From JBPRGH01 sp051418055 (lineage in GTDB: Bacteria; Bacteroidota; Bacteroidia; Cytophagales; Cyclobacteriaceae): a stretch of DNA of 64,000 nucleotides. Numbering within the stretch: position 1 is the stretch's first letter; each line of letters starts with the position of its first letter. A model generated the notes under the pieces. The model ran no database searches. It saw only the letters and a program-made list of their open reading frames with translations, and had not been told where the DNA came from. This document shows positions 45,632 through 54,850 of the stretch, piece by piece. Made by a program: the position numbers and the translations under genes. The stretch is taken from positions 186,001-250,000 of the forward strand of contig JBPRGH010000010.1 in assembly GCA_051418055.1 (NCBI GenBank), given 5' to 3'.

Positions 45632-46251
45632 TCCTGATGCGGATTTTTTATTCCGGCCTTAAGCTTTTCTATTGTTTGATTTAATCTTTTTTGACGTGTT
45701 TCTTCTTTTTTTGCAGATGCTACCCATTGAGCATATTCATTCTGATTTGTATAGGATAAGGTGTTGTAAAATTCTTTACAGAAAGGATTTTTTTCAAGCT
45801 CTTCTTGCAGGATTTTTGGTATTAAAACCTTCTTAGGCCGGGCCTCACCCGGATTTCTTCTATTGAGCTCCTTTATTTCATCTTTAGGTTTAAATCGAAG
45901 GGCAGACCAATTTTTATCAATAGCCACTTGCCGTACGGCAACAAAACTATGTTTATCTGCTATATCCCATCCTTTATCCCTTGTGATATCTGTTTGTAAC
46001 TCACTTCCCTTTTTAGCATAACTGAACCACAATTTTCCATTTTTTCCTAATCGGTTTACTCCCTCTGAAAAATTTTCTGGAATTTCCTCTTCGCGTACGA
46101 CAAATACCTGAATAAAATCATACTGTTCTTTTTCAGGACGTGTATCAAAGGAAAGACCTTCCCAGTTATCAAGGTAACCTTTTGGGGCATGTAATATTAA
46201 AATTGATTCTCCTTCTTTAAAATTTAGCTTTTTTAATAGTGGTTCATTCAT
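45628..46251 (-). CDS. YdeI/OmpD-associated family protein with DUF3052-like N-terminus
   Basis: A 207-residue soluble protein of two parts. Residues ~1-125 resemble DUF3052 (LWFSYAKKGSELQTDITRDKGWD and AIDKNWSALRF). Residues ~138-205 match the YdeI/OmpD-associated C-terminal region (FYNTLSYTNQNEYAQWVASAKKEETRQKRL). The domain assignment is from memory of the families. Molecular function is unknown; some relatives are described as bacteriocin-protection proteins. Its last codons overlap the alkD-like start. Confidence 0.68.
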   Translation of the reverse strand: MNEPLLKKLNFKEGESILILHAPKGYLDNWEGLSFDTRPEKEQYDFIQVFVVREEEIPENFSEGVNRLGKNGKLWFSYAKKGSELQTDITRDKGWDIADKHSFVAVRQVAIDKNWSALRFKPKDEIKELNRRNPGEARPKKVLIPKILQEELEKNPFCKEFYNTLSYTNQNEYAQWVASAKKEETRQKRLNQTIEKLKAGIKNPHQE

Positions 46252-46366
46252 GACAACAACATTTTGTATTACTTTAACAGATGAGAAGGAGAATAGATAT
46301 CTTATACATTTATTATGGTGAATGTACTTAAATTCAATTGTAGGTCATTTTCATTAATAATATGCG

Positions 46367-47146
46367 ATGGAGCAAAATTATAGCTACTTAATTCATTTAC
46401 AATTCCTTGGCTACCGCTACCACGGATGGATAACTCAGCCTGAAGTAAAAACTGTACAGGGTTCTGTTGAAAAAACAATTCGATATGTCTTAGGACATGA
46501 GACATTTAAAACTTTAGGTGTTAGCCGTACCGATGCAAAAGTTTCAGCCAGTCATTTTATTGTACAGCTGTTTACAGCAGAGCCTTTATCGGAATTATCT
46601 TTCCTTCAGGATTTAAATAAAAATCTTCCTGCGGATATAAGAGGATTAAAAATTGAATCAGTTATAAGTGGCTTTAATATCATACAATCTGTAAAAGTTA
46701 AGGAGTATCATTATCTGTTCTCTTTTGGAGATAAAATGCATCCTTTTTGTGCGGCTATAATGGCAAATTTCCCTGAGGATCTGAATATTGATCTGATGAA
46801 AAAAGGAGCAAAATTATTTGAAGGGGAGCATGATTTTAAAAATTATTGTAAGAATACCTCTCTTGCTGCAGATACTACTCGTGAGATCTTTAAGAGTGAA
46901 ATAGTAGAGAATCATCTTTTTGTTGCAAATTTTTTTCCGGAGAAAAGCTATATCTATCGTGTAGAAGCGAAGGGCTTCATGCGGCATCAGGTGCGTATGA
47001 TGATGGGGCAGCTAATAGCTTTGGGAAGAAAAGAAATTAGCCTGCAGGATGTAGAAGATTCTTTATTAAAACCTACTAATAAAAAACCTTCTACTGCCCC
47101 TGCTCATGGCTTACATTTACATGGTATTGAGTTTTTCCATCATTAA
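46367..47146 (+). CDS. TruA-family tRNA pseudouridine synthase (divergent)
   Basis: A 259-residue pseudouridine synthase. The catalytic aspartate is Asp56 in GVSRTDAKVSA, which keeps RTD but replaces the canonical GVHA continuation. KVKEYHYLFSF (~104-114) and the RVEAKGFMRHQVRMMMGQL block (~199-217) are otherwise family-like, as is the conserved Tyr in KEYHY. TruA modifies U38-40 of the tRNA anticodon stem. Because of the altered motif it could be a paralogue with another target; a canonical truA is not in this window. Its stop overlaps the convergent permease gene by four bases. Confidence 0.8.
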   Translation: MEQNYSYLIHLQFLGYRYHGWITQPEVKTVQGSVEKTIRYVLGHETFKTLGVSRTDAKVSASHFIVQLFTAEPLSELSFLQDLNKNLPADIRGLKIESVISGFNIIQSVKVKEYHYLFSFGDKMHPFCAAIMANFPEDLNIDLMKKGAKLFEGEHDFKNYCKNTSLAADTTREIFKSEIVENHLFVANFFPEKSYIYRVEAKGFMRHQVRMMMGQLIALGRKEISLQDVEDSLLKPTNKKPSTAPAHGLHLHGIEFFHH

Positions 47147-49521
47147 TTTTCTTTCAGGCACTCTGTCGGTTTAATACGTGCTGCACTTAAGGCCTGGCTA
47201 CCAATAGTTAGCCATGCAATTAAAATGGCTATCATCCCTGCGCCTATGAAATAAATAGGGCTTAATGTGATGCGGTAAGCGTATTGTCCCAGCCAGTCTG
47301 ATACTATAAAGTAGCCGAGAGGCAAAGCTATAACAATGGCTACTAAAATAATTTTGGTGAAATCTTTGGTAAGTAAAGCAATTATACTCCATTCCCCTGA
47401 CCCCAAAACTTTGCGAATGCCTATTTCCTTTCTTCTTCTTTCAGCAGTAAAAGATACAAGGCCGAATAATCCCAGGCAGGAGATCATAACGGCAATACCT
47501 GCAAAGAACCTTGCCAATGCGGTAATCCGTTTCTCCGATTGATATTGAGCCTGGTAAGTTTGATCAAGGAATTGATACTCAAGAATGCCCGCTGAATTAT
47601 ATTCACTATAAACCTCCTCAATCTGCCTGAGTGCTTCTTCTGTTTTTCCGGGTTTTATTCTCACCACCATATAATTCAGATGCTCCGGTGTAACGATTTT
47701 AAAAAATGCAGGCTGCACTTCATTATGCAAAGTCTGATAATTAAAATCCTTTACTACCCCAACGATGGTGACTTTATTTCCCCATAAAATAACCTCCTCA
47801 CCTACAGGTTCCTGCAGCCCCATAATTTCCACTGCAGCTTCATTGACAATAATATTTAAACTGTCGCTTAGAAAATCCGGTGAAAAGGACCTCCCGGATT
47901 TTATTTTAAATCCCATAGTTTCGATCAGGTCTTTCCCGACAAATATTTTTTCGAATCGAATATTTTCTTCAGGATCTTTGCCTTTCCATGATAATCCTTC
48001 CGTGGAGCCATGAGAACCAATCATTATATTTTGTGATCCGGCGGCATTCTGAACGTTTTCAAGCTGCTTAATGCGATCTATGAAAGTTGATGTATTTCTG
48101 CTGATTTTACTGTCTTTTTGAAAAAAGACGATGTTTTCATTGTCATAGCCTAAATCTTTATTAAGTAGATACTTTACCTGGCTGTAAACGACCAGCACCG
48201 AAAGAATCAAAGTAATGGAAATAGTAAATTGTATAATTACCAGCCCTTTACGTGTCCAGAGCTCTCCTGTTGAAGTGTTTAATTTTCCTTTTAATACGGT
48301 GGCGGGTTTAAAGCTGGATAAGTAGAAAGCCGGATAGCTTCCTGCCAATATTCCCGTTACTATAACAATAGCCAAACAGGTAAGAATGATCTGCCAGTTG
48401 TAGTAAAGATTAATGTTTTTCCCCGTAAGCTGGTTGAACATCGGCAGAAACAGCTCCACCAAAATAAAAGCAAAGAATAACGAGATGAAGGCAAGGAAAA
48501 GGGATTCCCCCAAGTGTTGTCCTACTATTCCTGAACGTTTTGCTCCAATAGATTTTTTGACCCCAACCTCTTTCATGCGCGTGGAAGCCTTAGCGGTGGA
48601 AAGATTCATGAAATTTATACAGGCGATTAAAAGAATTGCTATAGCGATAATAGAGAATAGCTTAACATACTCAATACGGCCACCGCTTTGTTGTCCATTC
48701 TCAAATTCATTATATAGATACCGGTCGGAATATTTTTGAGTGAACAGGGTGGCATTAGAAGAGGGAAGTTTTTCCTTTATAAAACCATGAATTTTTTGAT
48801 CAAATGCTTCTTTATCAACATTTTCTTTTAAAAGCACAAAAGTATGAGGGCCGTGATTATCCCAGTTTAATTCCCGAGCCTCTGAAATGATCTCCTTCCA
48901 GGATTCAAAGCTTAACACAAATTCGTACTCCATAGTGACATTTTTGGGCACATCCTGAAAAACAGCTGTTACTTTGGTTGGTACTTTCAAATGCTGTAAT
49001 TCCCATTCAATCACCTGGCCATAACTCTCCTCAACGGAACCAAAGAGGTTTTTTGCCAATGATTCCGAAATGGCGATATGATTAGCCTCCAGTAAAGCCT
49101 CATCTGGATTTCCAAATAGCATTTCATGAGGAAAAACATTAAAGAAATTCTTGCCGGCAAACTGGCCAACGCTATTTACCTCCTTTTCATTGGCTTTCAA
49201 TAGAAATTTGTCAAACCAACCGGAGGGAGTAACACCACAGGCATATTCTACTTCAGCAAGTTCCTTCGCCATTGTTTCTCCCAGCAAATCGGGTGTAGCT
49301 TCCTGCGTGTGGAGCCCTGTGCTAAGTGACTGATTTTCCATTACCTGATACAGGCGGTTTTTGTTCTGGTAATGGTTATCAAAAGAAAGCTCATCATTCA
49401 CCCACAGGTAAATCATCAATGTGCAGGCAATACCTGTTGAAAGCCCAATAAGATTGATAAGAAATGTGCTTCTGAATCTTTTATAATTTCTAAATATTAG
49501 CAGTAAATTATGTTTTAGCAT
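47143..49521 (-). CDS. ABC transporter permease, MacB/FtsX type
   Basis: A 792-residue protein with two FtsX/MacB-periplasmic-core halves. Each half has an N-terminal membrane helix, a periplasmic domain and three helices near LLIACINFMNLSTAKASTRMKEVGVKKSIGA (~300) and LGLFGLVSFTAERRRKEIGIRKVLG (~690); the two copies of 'RxKEIGxRKxLGA' are typical. These permeases work with a separate ATPase (LolD/MacB-like), but none is next to it here. A two-component system of NtrC type lies upstream, a frequent neighbour of such permeases. Confidence 0.86.
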   Translation of the reverse strand: MLKHNLLLIFRNYKRFRSTFLINLIGLSTGIACTLMIYLWVNDELSFDNHYQNKNRLYQVMENQSLSTGLHTQEATPDLLGETMAKELAEVEYACGVTPSGWFDKFLLKANEKEVNSVGQFAGKNFFNVFPHEMLFGNPDEALLEANHIAISESLAKNLFGSVEESYGQVIEWELQHLKVPTKVTAVFQDVPKNVTMEYEFVLSFESWKEIISEARELNWDNHGPHTFVLLKENVDKEAFDQKIHGFIKEKLPSSNATLFTQKYSDRYLYNEFENGQQSGGRIEYVKLFSIIAIAILLIACINFMNLSTAKASTRMKEVGVKKSIGAKRSGIVGQHLGESLFLAFISLFFAFILVELFLPMFNQLTGKNINLYYNWQIILTCLAIVIVTGILAGSYPAFYLSSFKPATVLKGKLNTSTGELWTRKGLVIIQFTISITLILSVLVVYSQVKYLLNKDLGYDNENIVFFQKDSKISRNTSTFIDRIKQLENVQNAAGSQNIMIGSHGSTEGLSWKGKDPEENIRFEKIFVGKDLIETMGFKIKSGRSFSPDFLSDSLNIIVNEAAVEIMGLQEPVGEEVILWGNKVTIVGVVKDFNYQTLHNEVQPAFFKIVTPEHLNYMVVRIKPGKTEEALRQIEEVYSEYNSAGILEYQFLDQTYQAQYQSEKRITALARFFAGIAVMISCLGLFGLVSFTAERRRKEIGIRKVLGSGEWSIIALLTKDFTKIILVAIVIALPLGYFIVSDWLGQYAYRITLSPIYFIGAGMIAILIAWLTIGSQALSAARIKPTECLKEN

Positions 49522-49688
49522 GTAAGATGAAATTTTTTAAAATTAAAATATCAATACATATTCCTTTCCTGATAAAGGCATGCCAACATGTTTTCTGGTC
49601 ATTTAGAGTAGTTTTTAGACAACTTGTGTTTCTAAATGAAACAGGTAAATGACCGTCTCTGAACGATCCTGCTGGCACCAATACACTT

Positions 49689-51032
49689 TTATAGTAAAAG
49701 ATTAATCTCTGTACCCTTTCCAATATCGGAATTAACCGTAATACTTCCTCCATGTAATTTTAAAACCTGGCGCGCAAAACTTAACCCCACTCCTGTTCCT
49801 TTCTTCTTAGTGGTAAAAAAGGGTATAAAGATCTTCTCAAGTGTTTCCTTATCCATTCCCGAACCGTTATCTGCAATTTTTATCTGGATCTTATAGTTCT
49901 CAATCTTTTGGAGCTGAATTTTTATTACACCATTATTCTGTCCCTCCAGTGCCTCCAGGGAATTTTTTATCAGGTTTATAATTACCTGCTCTATAAGCTC
50001 ATGATCCAGCCGTACCTTAAGCTCTTTAAAAGAATAATCCTGAACGAGATCAATATTATTCCTTAAAAGGTCGGGATTTAAAAGATTGCAGATCCTATTA
50101 ATAAGTGCTACGAGATCAGTATCAGCAAGATGTAATTCAGGTGTTTTGGCAAATTCTTTATAAGCATTGACAAACTTTAACAATCCTTTACTTCTGTTTT
50201 CAATTGTTTTTAGGCTGGTTAATATATCGGCACGGTCTTCCTGCTCAAGGTCATCCACTGAATCCACACTATTCAACTGCTGGTTTACGGCAGTACTTAA
50301 TGAAGCAATTGGGGTTACCGAATTCATAATTTCATGGGTAAGCACGCTGATCAGTTTCTGCCATGCCTCTACCTCTTTTTGTTCCAGTTCATGATGGATA
50401 TTCTGCAAAAGAAGCACATTGAACTTCTCTTCCTGTACAATAAATTTCTTTAATTGTACCGATAGATGTATCATTTCCCCTGCAATGAAAGATTTTATTA
50501 CCTCACGTTGCCCGGAACGCATCTTCATTAATACTTTATAGAGATTTGGGTCAATATCCTCCAGCTGTTGAATATTCTTTAAAAATGGCTTTTTAAGCAG
50601 CGCTTTAGCTGATGGATTCATTAGTGAAATTTCCCCATGCTCCTTAAAGCTGATAATGGAAATGCCAATGTTTTCATTCAGGGTTTTTAAATACTGATAA
50701 TGAGATTCTTTTTCAATACTAACTTTTTTAAATTCATGAATAACTTCATTAAATACATGGGTGAGCTTCTTTTTGCCACCCTTATTTCCTTTGATAAGAC
50801 TTGTAAAGCCTCCTTGTTTTATGTTATATAAAAATTGCGAGAGCTCATTATTTATTTTTTCTACATAAAATATCAGATTAACCACAAATCCGATAAGAAG
50901 GAGAAGTATAAATAACGGAGTAAATAACCATTCAGTGGTAGTAATAATGAATGCAAGCAATAGCGCCAGAAGGCCTATTATTAGCACTCGCAGGATAATG
51001 TTGATCCTAAAGTTCTTAATGAGGTATGCCAT
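49689..51032 (-). CDS. Membrane sensor histidine kinase (NtrB-like)
   Basis: A 447-residue kinase with two membrane helices (~11-35 and ~38-55), a short PAS-like region (~105-165), the phospho-histidine in LTHEIMNSVTPIASL (~233) and an HATPase domain: N box NLIKNSLEAL, G boxes DNGSGMD and GTGVGLSFARQVL. It ends in TEINLLL. It overlaps the response-regulator gene by 17 bases, so it is expressed from the same transcript. Confidence 0.92.
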   Translation of the reverse strand: MAYLIKNFRINIILRVLIIGLLALLLAFIITTTEWLFTPLFILLLLIGFVVNLIFYVEKINNELSQFLYNIKQGGFTSLIKGNKGGKKKLTHVFNEVIHEFKKVSIEKESHYQYLKTLNENIGISIISFKEHGEISLMNPSAKALLKKPFLKNIQQLEDIDPNLYKVLMKMRSGQREVIKSFIAGEMIHLSVQLKKFIVQEEKFNVLLLQNIHHELEQKEVEAWQKLISVLTHEIMNSVTPIASLSTAVNQQLNSVDSVDDLEQEDRADILTSLKTIENRSKGLLKFVNAYKEFAKTPELHLADTDLVALINRICNLLNPDLLRNNIDLVQDYSFKELKVRLDHELIEQVIINLIKNSLEALEGQNNGVIKIQLQKIENYKIQIKIADNGSGMDKETLEKIFIPFFTTKKKGTGVGLSFARQVLKLHGGSITVNSDIGKGTEINLLL

Positions 51033-52392
51033 ATTTATCCATTTTCCGGTACATAGTGGTCCTACCCAGCCCTAATTCTTTGGCAGCCTTGCTTACATTC
51101 CCATTAAATTTATCCAGTGCCTGCTGGATTGTGCTTTTTTCAATCTCATCCAAATTTAATGTTTCACTTTTCTGCGGTGATTTACCAGAGTTGCTGAGAA
51201 TAAAATCATCAGGTTGCAGGATATCATTTTCTGTCATAATAACTGCACGCTCTATAGCATGCTGAAGTTCTCTGATATTGCCGGGCCAGTCGTAGGCACA
51301 AAGATAATCCAGTGCCTGATCAGAAATAGAGATTCCATTTTTTCTATATTTCGATGTATATTGATTGATGAAATGCGCAACAAATAATGGCAGGTCTTCT
51401 TTTCGATTACGCAAAGGAGGGAGCATGATCTCTATAGTGTTTAGCCTATAAAGCAGATCTTCTCTAAATTCTTTTTCTTCCACCATTTTGATAAGGTTGC
51501 TGTTAGTTGCGGTAATTATCCGGCAGTCCACAGGAATAGCTTTATTACTGCCTACAGGAGTAATCATTTTACTTTGAATTGCAGTTAATAGCTTAGCCTG
51601 CATAGGTAAGGATAGATTACCGATCTCATCAAGAAAAAGTGTGCCTCCATCTGCCATAGTGAATCTTCCGGCCCTATCCTCACGTGCATCTGTAAAGGCT
51701 CCTTTCTTATGCCCGAAAAGTTCAGATTCAAATAAAGACTCGGGAATGGCTCCGAGATCTACTTTTATAAAAGGCTGCTCTTTATGGTTCGAATGTTGAT
51801 GAATAGCTTGTGCTGCCATTTCCTTTCCTGTTCCATTTTCACCGAGAATAAGGATGTTGGCCTCTGTCGGCGCTACCTTTTCAATGGTTTTAAATACATC
51901 CTGTATTGCCGATGATTTACCGATTAGTTCCTGCTGACCACCGGAAAGTAATTTTGTAAGGGATTTTTGTTTGCTCTTTAGATCATTTAGTTCTTTTTTT
52001 GACTGGCTGTGCTGAGAGGCAGCATATACTGTGGCTTGTAGCTTTTCATTTTCCCAGGGTTTAACAACAAAATCTGATGCGCCAATTTTCATTGCTTCTA
52101 CGGCAAGTTTTATATCCCCATAAGCAGTGATCATTATAACCTGCTGCTCAGGTTTTTTTTCTAATATTTCTTTAAGCCAGAATAGTCCTTCTTTTCCGCT
52201 TGTCGCTCCGGCAGTGTAATTCATATCCAGCAGGATAACATCATAGCTGTTGTTGCTTATCAGGTAATTGATCTGTTGTGGATTACTCTCAGTAGTAATG
52301 TTGCTGAAGTGAGGCTTTAAAACTATTCTTGCTGTATGTAGTACATCCGCATCATCATCAATGATTAAAATATGAGCATTAACCTTTTGCAT
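51016..52392 (-). CDS. NtrC-family sigma-54-dependent response regulator
   Basis: A 458-residue regulator starting at ATG 52392 (MQKVNAHILIIDDDAD); an upstream ATG at 52419 is an alternative. Receiver: acidic triad at 12-14 and Asp56 in LLDMNYT. AAA+ domain: Walker A GENGTGKE (~186), the sigma-54-contacting loop GAFTDA (~232; the canonical form is GAFTGA, and the Asp variant is common in Bacteroidota), and GGTLFLDEIGNL. The C-terminus is a Fis-type HTH (VSKAAKELGLGRTTMYRKM). Its leader DNA carries a G-rich tandem array and a pair of 39-bp repeats. Confidence 0.93.
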   Translation of the reverse strand: MQKVNAHILIIDDDADVLHTARIVLKPHFSNITTESNPQQINYLISNNSYDVILLDMNYTAGATSGKEGLFWLKEILEKKPEQQVIMITAYGDIKLAVEAMKIGASDFVVKPWENEKLQATVYAASQHSQSKKELNDLKSKQKSLTKLLSGGQQELIGKSSAIQDVFKTIEKVAPTEANILILGENGTGKEMAAQAIHQHSNHKEQPFIKVDLGAIPESLFESELFGHKKGAFTDAREDRAGRFTMADGGTLFLDEIGNLSLPMQAKLLTAIQSKMITPVGSNKAIPVDCRIITATNSNLIKMVEEKEFREDLLYRLNTIEIMLPPLRNRKEDLPLFVAHFINQYTSKYRKNGISISDQALDYLCAYDWPGNIRELQHAIERAVIMTENDILQPDDFILSNSGKSPQKSETLNLDEIEKSTIQQALDKFNGNVSKAAKELGLGRTTMYRKMDKYGIPH

Positions 52393-52458
52393 ATGTAATG
52401 ATACAAAATGGTTTGACATTTGACCTAAGATATGTTCCAATTTGAAACAACTTTCCTC

Positions 52459-52535
52459 CTGGCCTGTCCTCAACCTTGGCCTGTTCCCCCAATCTTGGCC
52501 TGTTCCCCCAACCTTGGCCTGTCCCCCGACAGGCC
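52459..52535 (-). repeat. 19-bp tandem array ending in a perfect palindrome
   Basis: Three units start at 52476, 52495 and 52514 at an exact 19-base period, preceded by a shorter 17-base unit at 52459. Unit core is TTGGCCTGTTCCCCCAA. The last unit becomes GGCCTGTC (52516-52523), CCCC loop, GACAGGCC (52528-52535), a perfect 8-bp hairpin. On the minus strand the units have runs of four or five G at regular spacing. It lies 67-144 bases upstream of the NtrC-type regulator ATG. Confidence 0.85.
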
Positions 52536-52573
52536 ATTAGTAAAACATAAATGGGAAATTGCGAAGAGAGATA

Positions 52574-52656
52574 TAACGAACTGGCATTCGTAGGGAGACG
52601 CTACGAATAGAGTGTGGTAACGAACTGGCATTCGTAGGGAGACGCTACAAATAGAG
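52574..52656. repeat. Two 39-bp direct repeats with internal hairpin
   Basis: Copies at 52574-52612 and 52618-52656 differ at one base (G/A at 52604/52648) and are spaced by five bases. Each holds ATTCGTAG ... CTACGAAT (8-bp inverted repeat, 7-base loop); the second copy has one mismatch in that stem. The remainder of this ~330-base gap between the regulator and the EF-G-like gene shows no coding sequence. Confidence 0.85.
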
Positions 52657-52661
52657 GAAAT

Positions 52662-52697
52662 AAAAAAATCGGCTGGCGTAACTAAATGCACCAGCCG
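52662..52697 (-). terminator. Rho-independent terminator of the EF-G-like gene
   Basis: On the minus strand CGGCTGG pairs with CCAGCCG around a 14-base loop and is followed by ATTTTTTT. It begins 24 bases after the stop of the EF-G-like gene. Confidence 0.8.
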
Positions 52698-52720
52698 GTA
52701 AAAATTATATATATGACAGC

Positions 52721-54850
52721 TTAAGCCTCCACTAAATTTTCAGTGCCCCTGGATACAAGCTGTTTCTGCACTTCAACAGGCACCAAAGCATATTCAGCAA
52801 ATTTGCTGGTAAAACTTGCCCTTCCTTGCGTGAGGGAACGCAGTGTAGTAATATAACGATCAAGCTCTGCTAAAGGTGTTTTGGCATTGATAACCTGGTA
52901 TTTACCTTTTGTATCAATACCCATGATCATTGACCTTCTGGTTTGAAGATCTGTCATGACCTCACCTATCAACTCTTCCGGTACCAATATTTCCAGATCA
53001 TAAACAGGTTCCATTAATCTTGGGTCAGCTTTTAGGAATGCCTCCTGGAATGCTTTCATACCTGCAATTTTAAAGGCAATATCATTAGAGTCGACGGCAT
53101 GCATCTTACCATCATATAGGATAAAACGGACATCCCTTACATAGCAACCAGTAAGTGGTCCTTCCTGCATTTTTTCCATCACTCCTTTAATGACAGATGG
53201 AATAAACCGGTTATCAATAGCTCCGCCTACTATACAATTATAAAAGACAAGCTTTCCTCCCCATTCAAGATCATACTCCTGTTTATCGCGAATGTTAAAT
53301 TCCGCTGGGTCTTGCATTCCTTCCTCATAAGGTTCGATTTTCATTTGGACCTCAGCAAATTGCCCCGCACCACCAGATTGCTTTTTATGTCTGTAATTAC
53401 TTTCAGCTGATTTATGGATTGTTTCCCGATAAGGGATCTTTGGGGTAACGAAAGTTATATCAAGCTTATAAATATTCTCAAGTGTCCATTTGATCATGTT
53501 CATATGAAGCTCGCCCTGGCAACCAATAATCAGCTGCTTTAATTCTTTGCTGATTACAACATCGAGCGTTGGATCTTCTTCCTGAAGTTTATGCAGCACC
53601 TCCCCAAGCTTCTCCTCATCACTTTTTCGGTTGGCGATAATTGCAGCGCGGATTCGTGGTTCTGGAAATTTCATAGGAGCAACAGCCAGTTCGGTATCTT
53701 TATTTCTCAGCGTATGATTTGTAGATGTGTTCTTAAGTTTCAATGTTGCTCCAAGATCACCTGTGGCAAGCTTTGATACCATATTACGTTTATGGCCATC
53801 AATTATAAAGAGCTGGTTTAAACGCTCCACCTGACCGGTCTGGTGATTAATTAATTCATCCCCTTCTTTCAATGTTCCTGATTCAACCTTGAAAAAGGAC
53901 ATCTTCCCCAGGTTCGGTTCGATCTGTGTTTTAAAGATAAAGAGTTCGGAAGGTCCTTTTGGGTCCTTTTCTATTGTTTTACCATCAATGGAAACTTCTG
54001 CACTGGCATCTACAGCTGAAGGAGCAACATTATCGATAAAACCCATTAGGCGGCCACTGCCCATATTATTTTTTGCGCTTAAAACAAAAATTGGGAACAC
54101 TTCATGATTCAGCATTCCCAATTTCAGGCCTTTTCTCATCTCATCTTCACTGAGCGTGCCTTTTTCAAAATAAAGCTCCATTAAAGCCTCATCATTTTCT
54201 GCAGCTTTTTCCACAAGCTCATTGTGCAGGCGATCAGCTTTTTCTTTTTCATCTTTTGGGATGGGTAGTTTTTCGGGTTTTCCGCCTTCAGGTCCGAATT
54301 TGTACATCTTCATCTTAAGAAGGTCTATTATACAATTAAAATCGGCTCCTTCTTTACAAGGATATTGCATTACAGTAGCTGCGTTTCCAAATTGAGCTTT
54401 AACAGACTCTACAGACATCTCAAAGTTAGATTTCGGATGGTCGACCTGATTTATAGCGAAAATAGTAGGCTTATTAAGCTTATCAACATAATTCCAAATA
54501 TGCTCTGTCCCTATTTCCACACCTTGCTGAGCATTTACTAGAAACACACAGGTATCAGCGACTTTGACAGAAGAAATTATTTCCCCAATAAAATCATCAA
54601 TACCCGGGGTGTCAAGTATATTGATCTTATAATTACGCCATTCCGTATGTAAAAGTGTGGTGTAAACTGAGCTTCCCCTTTCATGCTCTATGGCGTGATA
54701 ATCTGAGACAGTATTATTTTCCTCAACAGTACCTCTTCTGTTGATAATGCCGGCTTCAAAAAGCATTGTTTCTGCAAGTGTCGTTTTCCCGGTCTTTGTA
54801 CCTCCTAACAAAACAATGTTTTTAATGTGCTTTTCATCATATGCTTTCAT
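52721..54850 (-). CDS. Elongation factor G-like GTPase (divergent paralogue)
   Basis: A 709-residue translational GTPase starting at ATG 54850 (MKAYDEKHIKN). G1 is GGTKTGKTT (canonical EF-G has GHVDAGKT-type); the switch region has DYHAIEHERGSSVYTTLLH in place of the EF-G 'ERGITI' motif; G3 is DTPG; G4 is NQVD instead of NKxD. Domains II-V follow in normal order, ending with the RRSMIMGIDTKGKYQVINAKTPLAEL block. This paralogue class is common, with uncertain role. It could act in ribosome recycling or stress rather than main elongation. A terminator and repeats separate it from the downstream regulator gene. Confidence 0.88.
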   Translation of the reverse strand: MKAYDEKHIKNIVLLGGTKTGKTTLAETMLFEAGIINRRGTVEENNTVSDYHAIEHERGSSVYTTLLHTEWRNYKINILDTPGIDDFIGEIISSVKVADTCVFLVNAQQGVEIGTEHIWNYVDKLNKPTIFAINQVDHPKSNFEMSVESVKAQFGNAATVMQYPCKEGADFNCIIDLLKMKMYKFGPEGGKPEKLPIPKDEKEKADRLHNELVEKAAENDEALMELYFEKGTLSEDEMRKGLKLGMLNHEVFPIFVLSAKNNMGSGRLMGFIDNVAPSAVDASAEVSIDGKTIEKDPKGPSELFIFKTQIEPNLGKMSFFKVESGTLKEGDELINHQTGQVERLNQLFIIDGHKRNMVSKLATGDLGATLKLKNTSTNHTLRNKDTELAVAPMKFPEPRIRAAIIANRKSDEEKLGEVLHKLQEEDPTLDVVISKELKQLIIGCQGELHMNMIKWTLENIYKLDITFVTPKIPYRETIHKSAESNYRHKKQSGGAGQFAEVQMKIEPYEEGMQDPAEFNIRDKQEYDLEWGGKLVFYNCIVGGAIDNRFIPSVIKGVMEKMQEGPLTGCYVRDVRFILYDGKMHAVDSNDIAFKIAGMKAFQEAFLKADPRLMEPVYDLEILVPEELIGEVMTDLQTRRSMIMGIDTKGKYQVINAKTPLAELDRYITTLRSLTQGRASFTSKFAEYALVPVEVQKQLVSRGTENLVEA

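Noticed and set aside
49508..49753. 81-residue minus-strand frame between kinase and permease
   Set aside because: It overlaps both the kinase 3' end and the permease start, has no ribosome site or family features, and looks like a chance frame.
51690..51720. Inactive sigma-54 contact loop (GAFTDA) in the NtrC-type regulator
   Set aside because: The GAFTDA form is frequent in Bacteroidota regulators of this type, so I do not treat it as a loss of function.
52459..52656. CRISPR array
   Set aside because: Units are tandem without unique spacers (19-bp period), the 39-bp pair is spaced by only five bases, and no cas genes occur.
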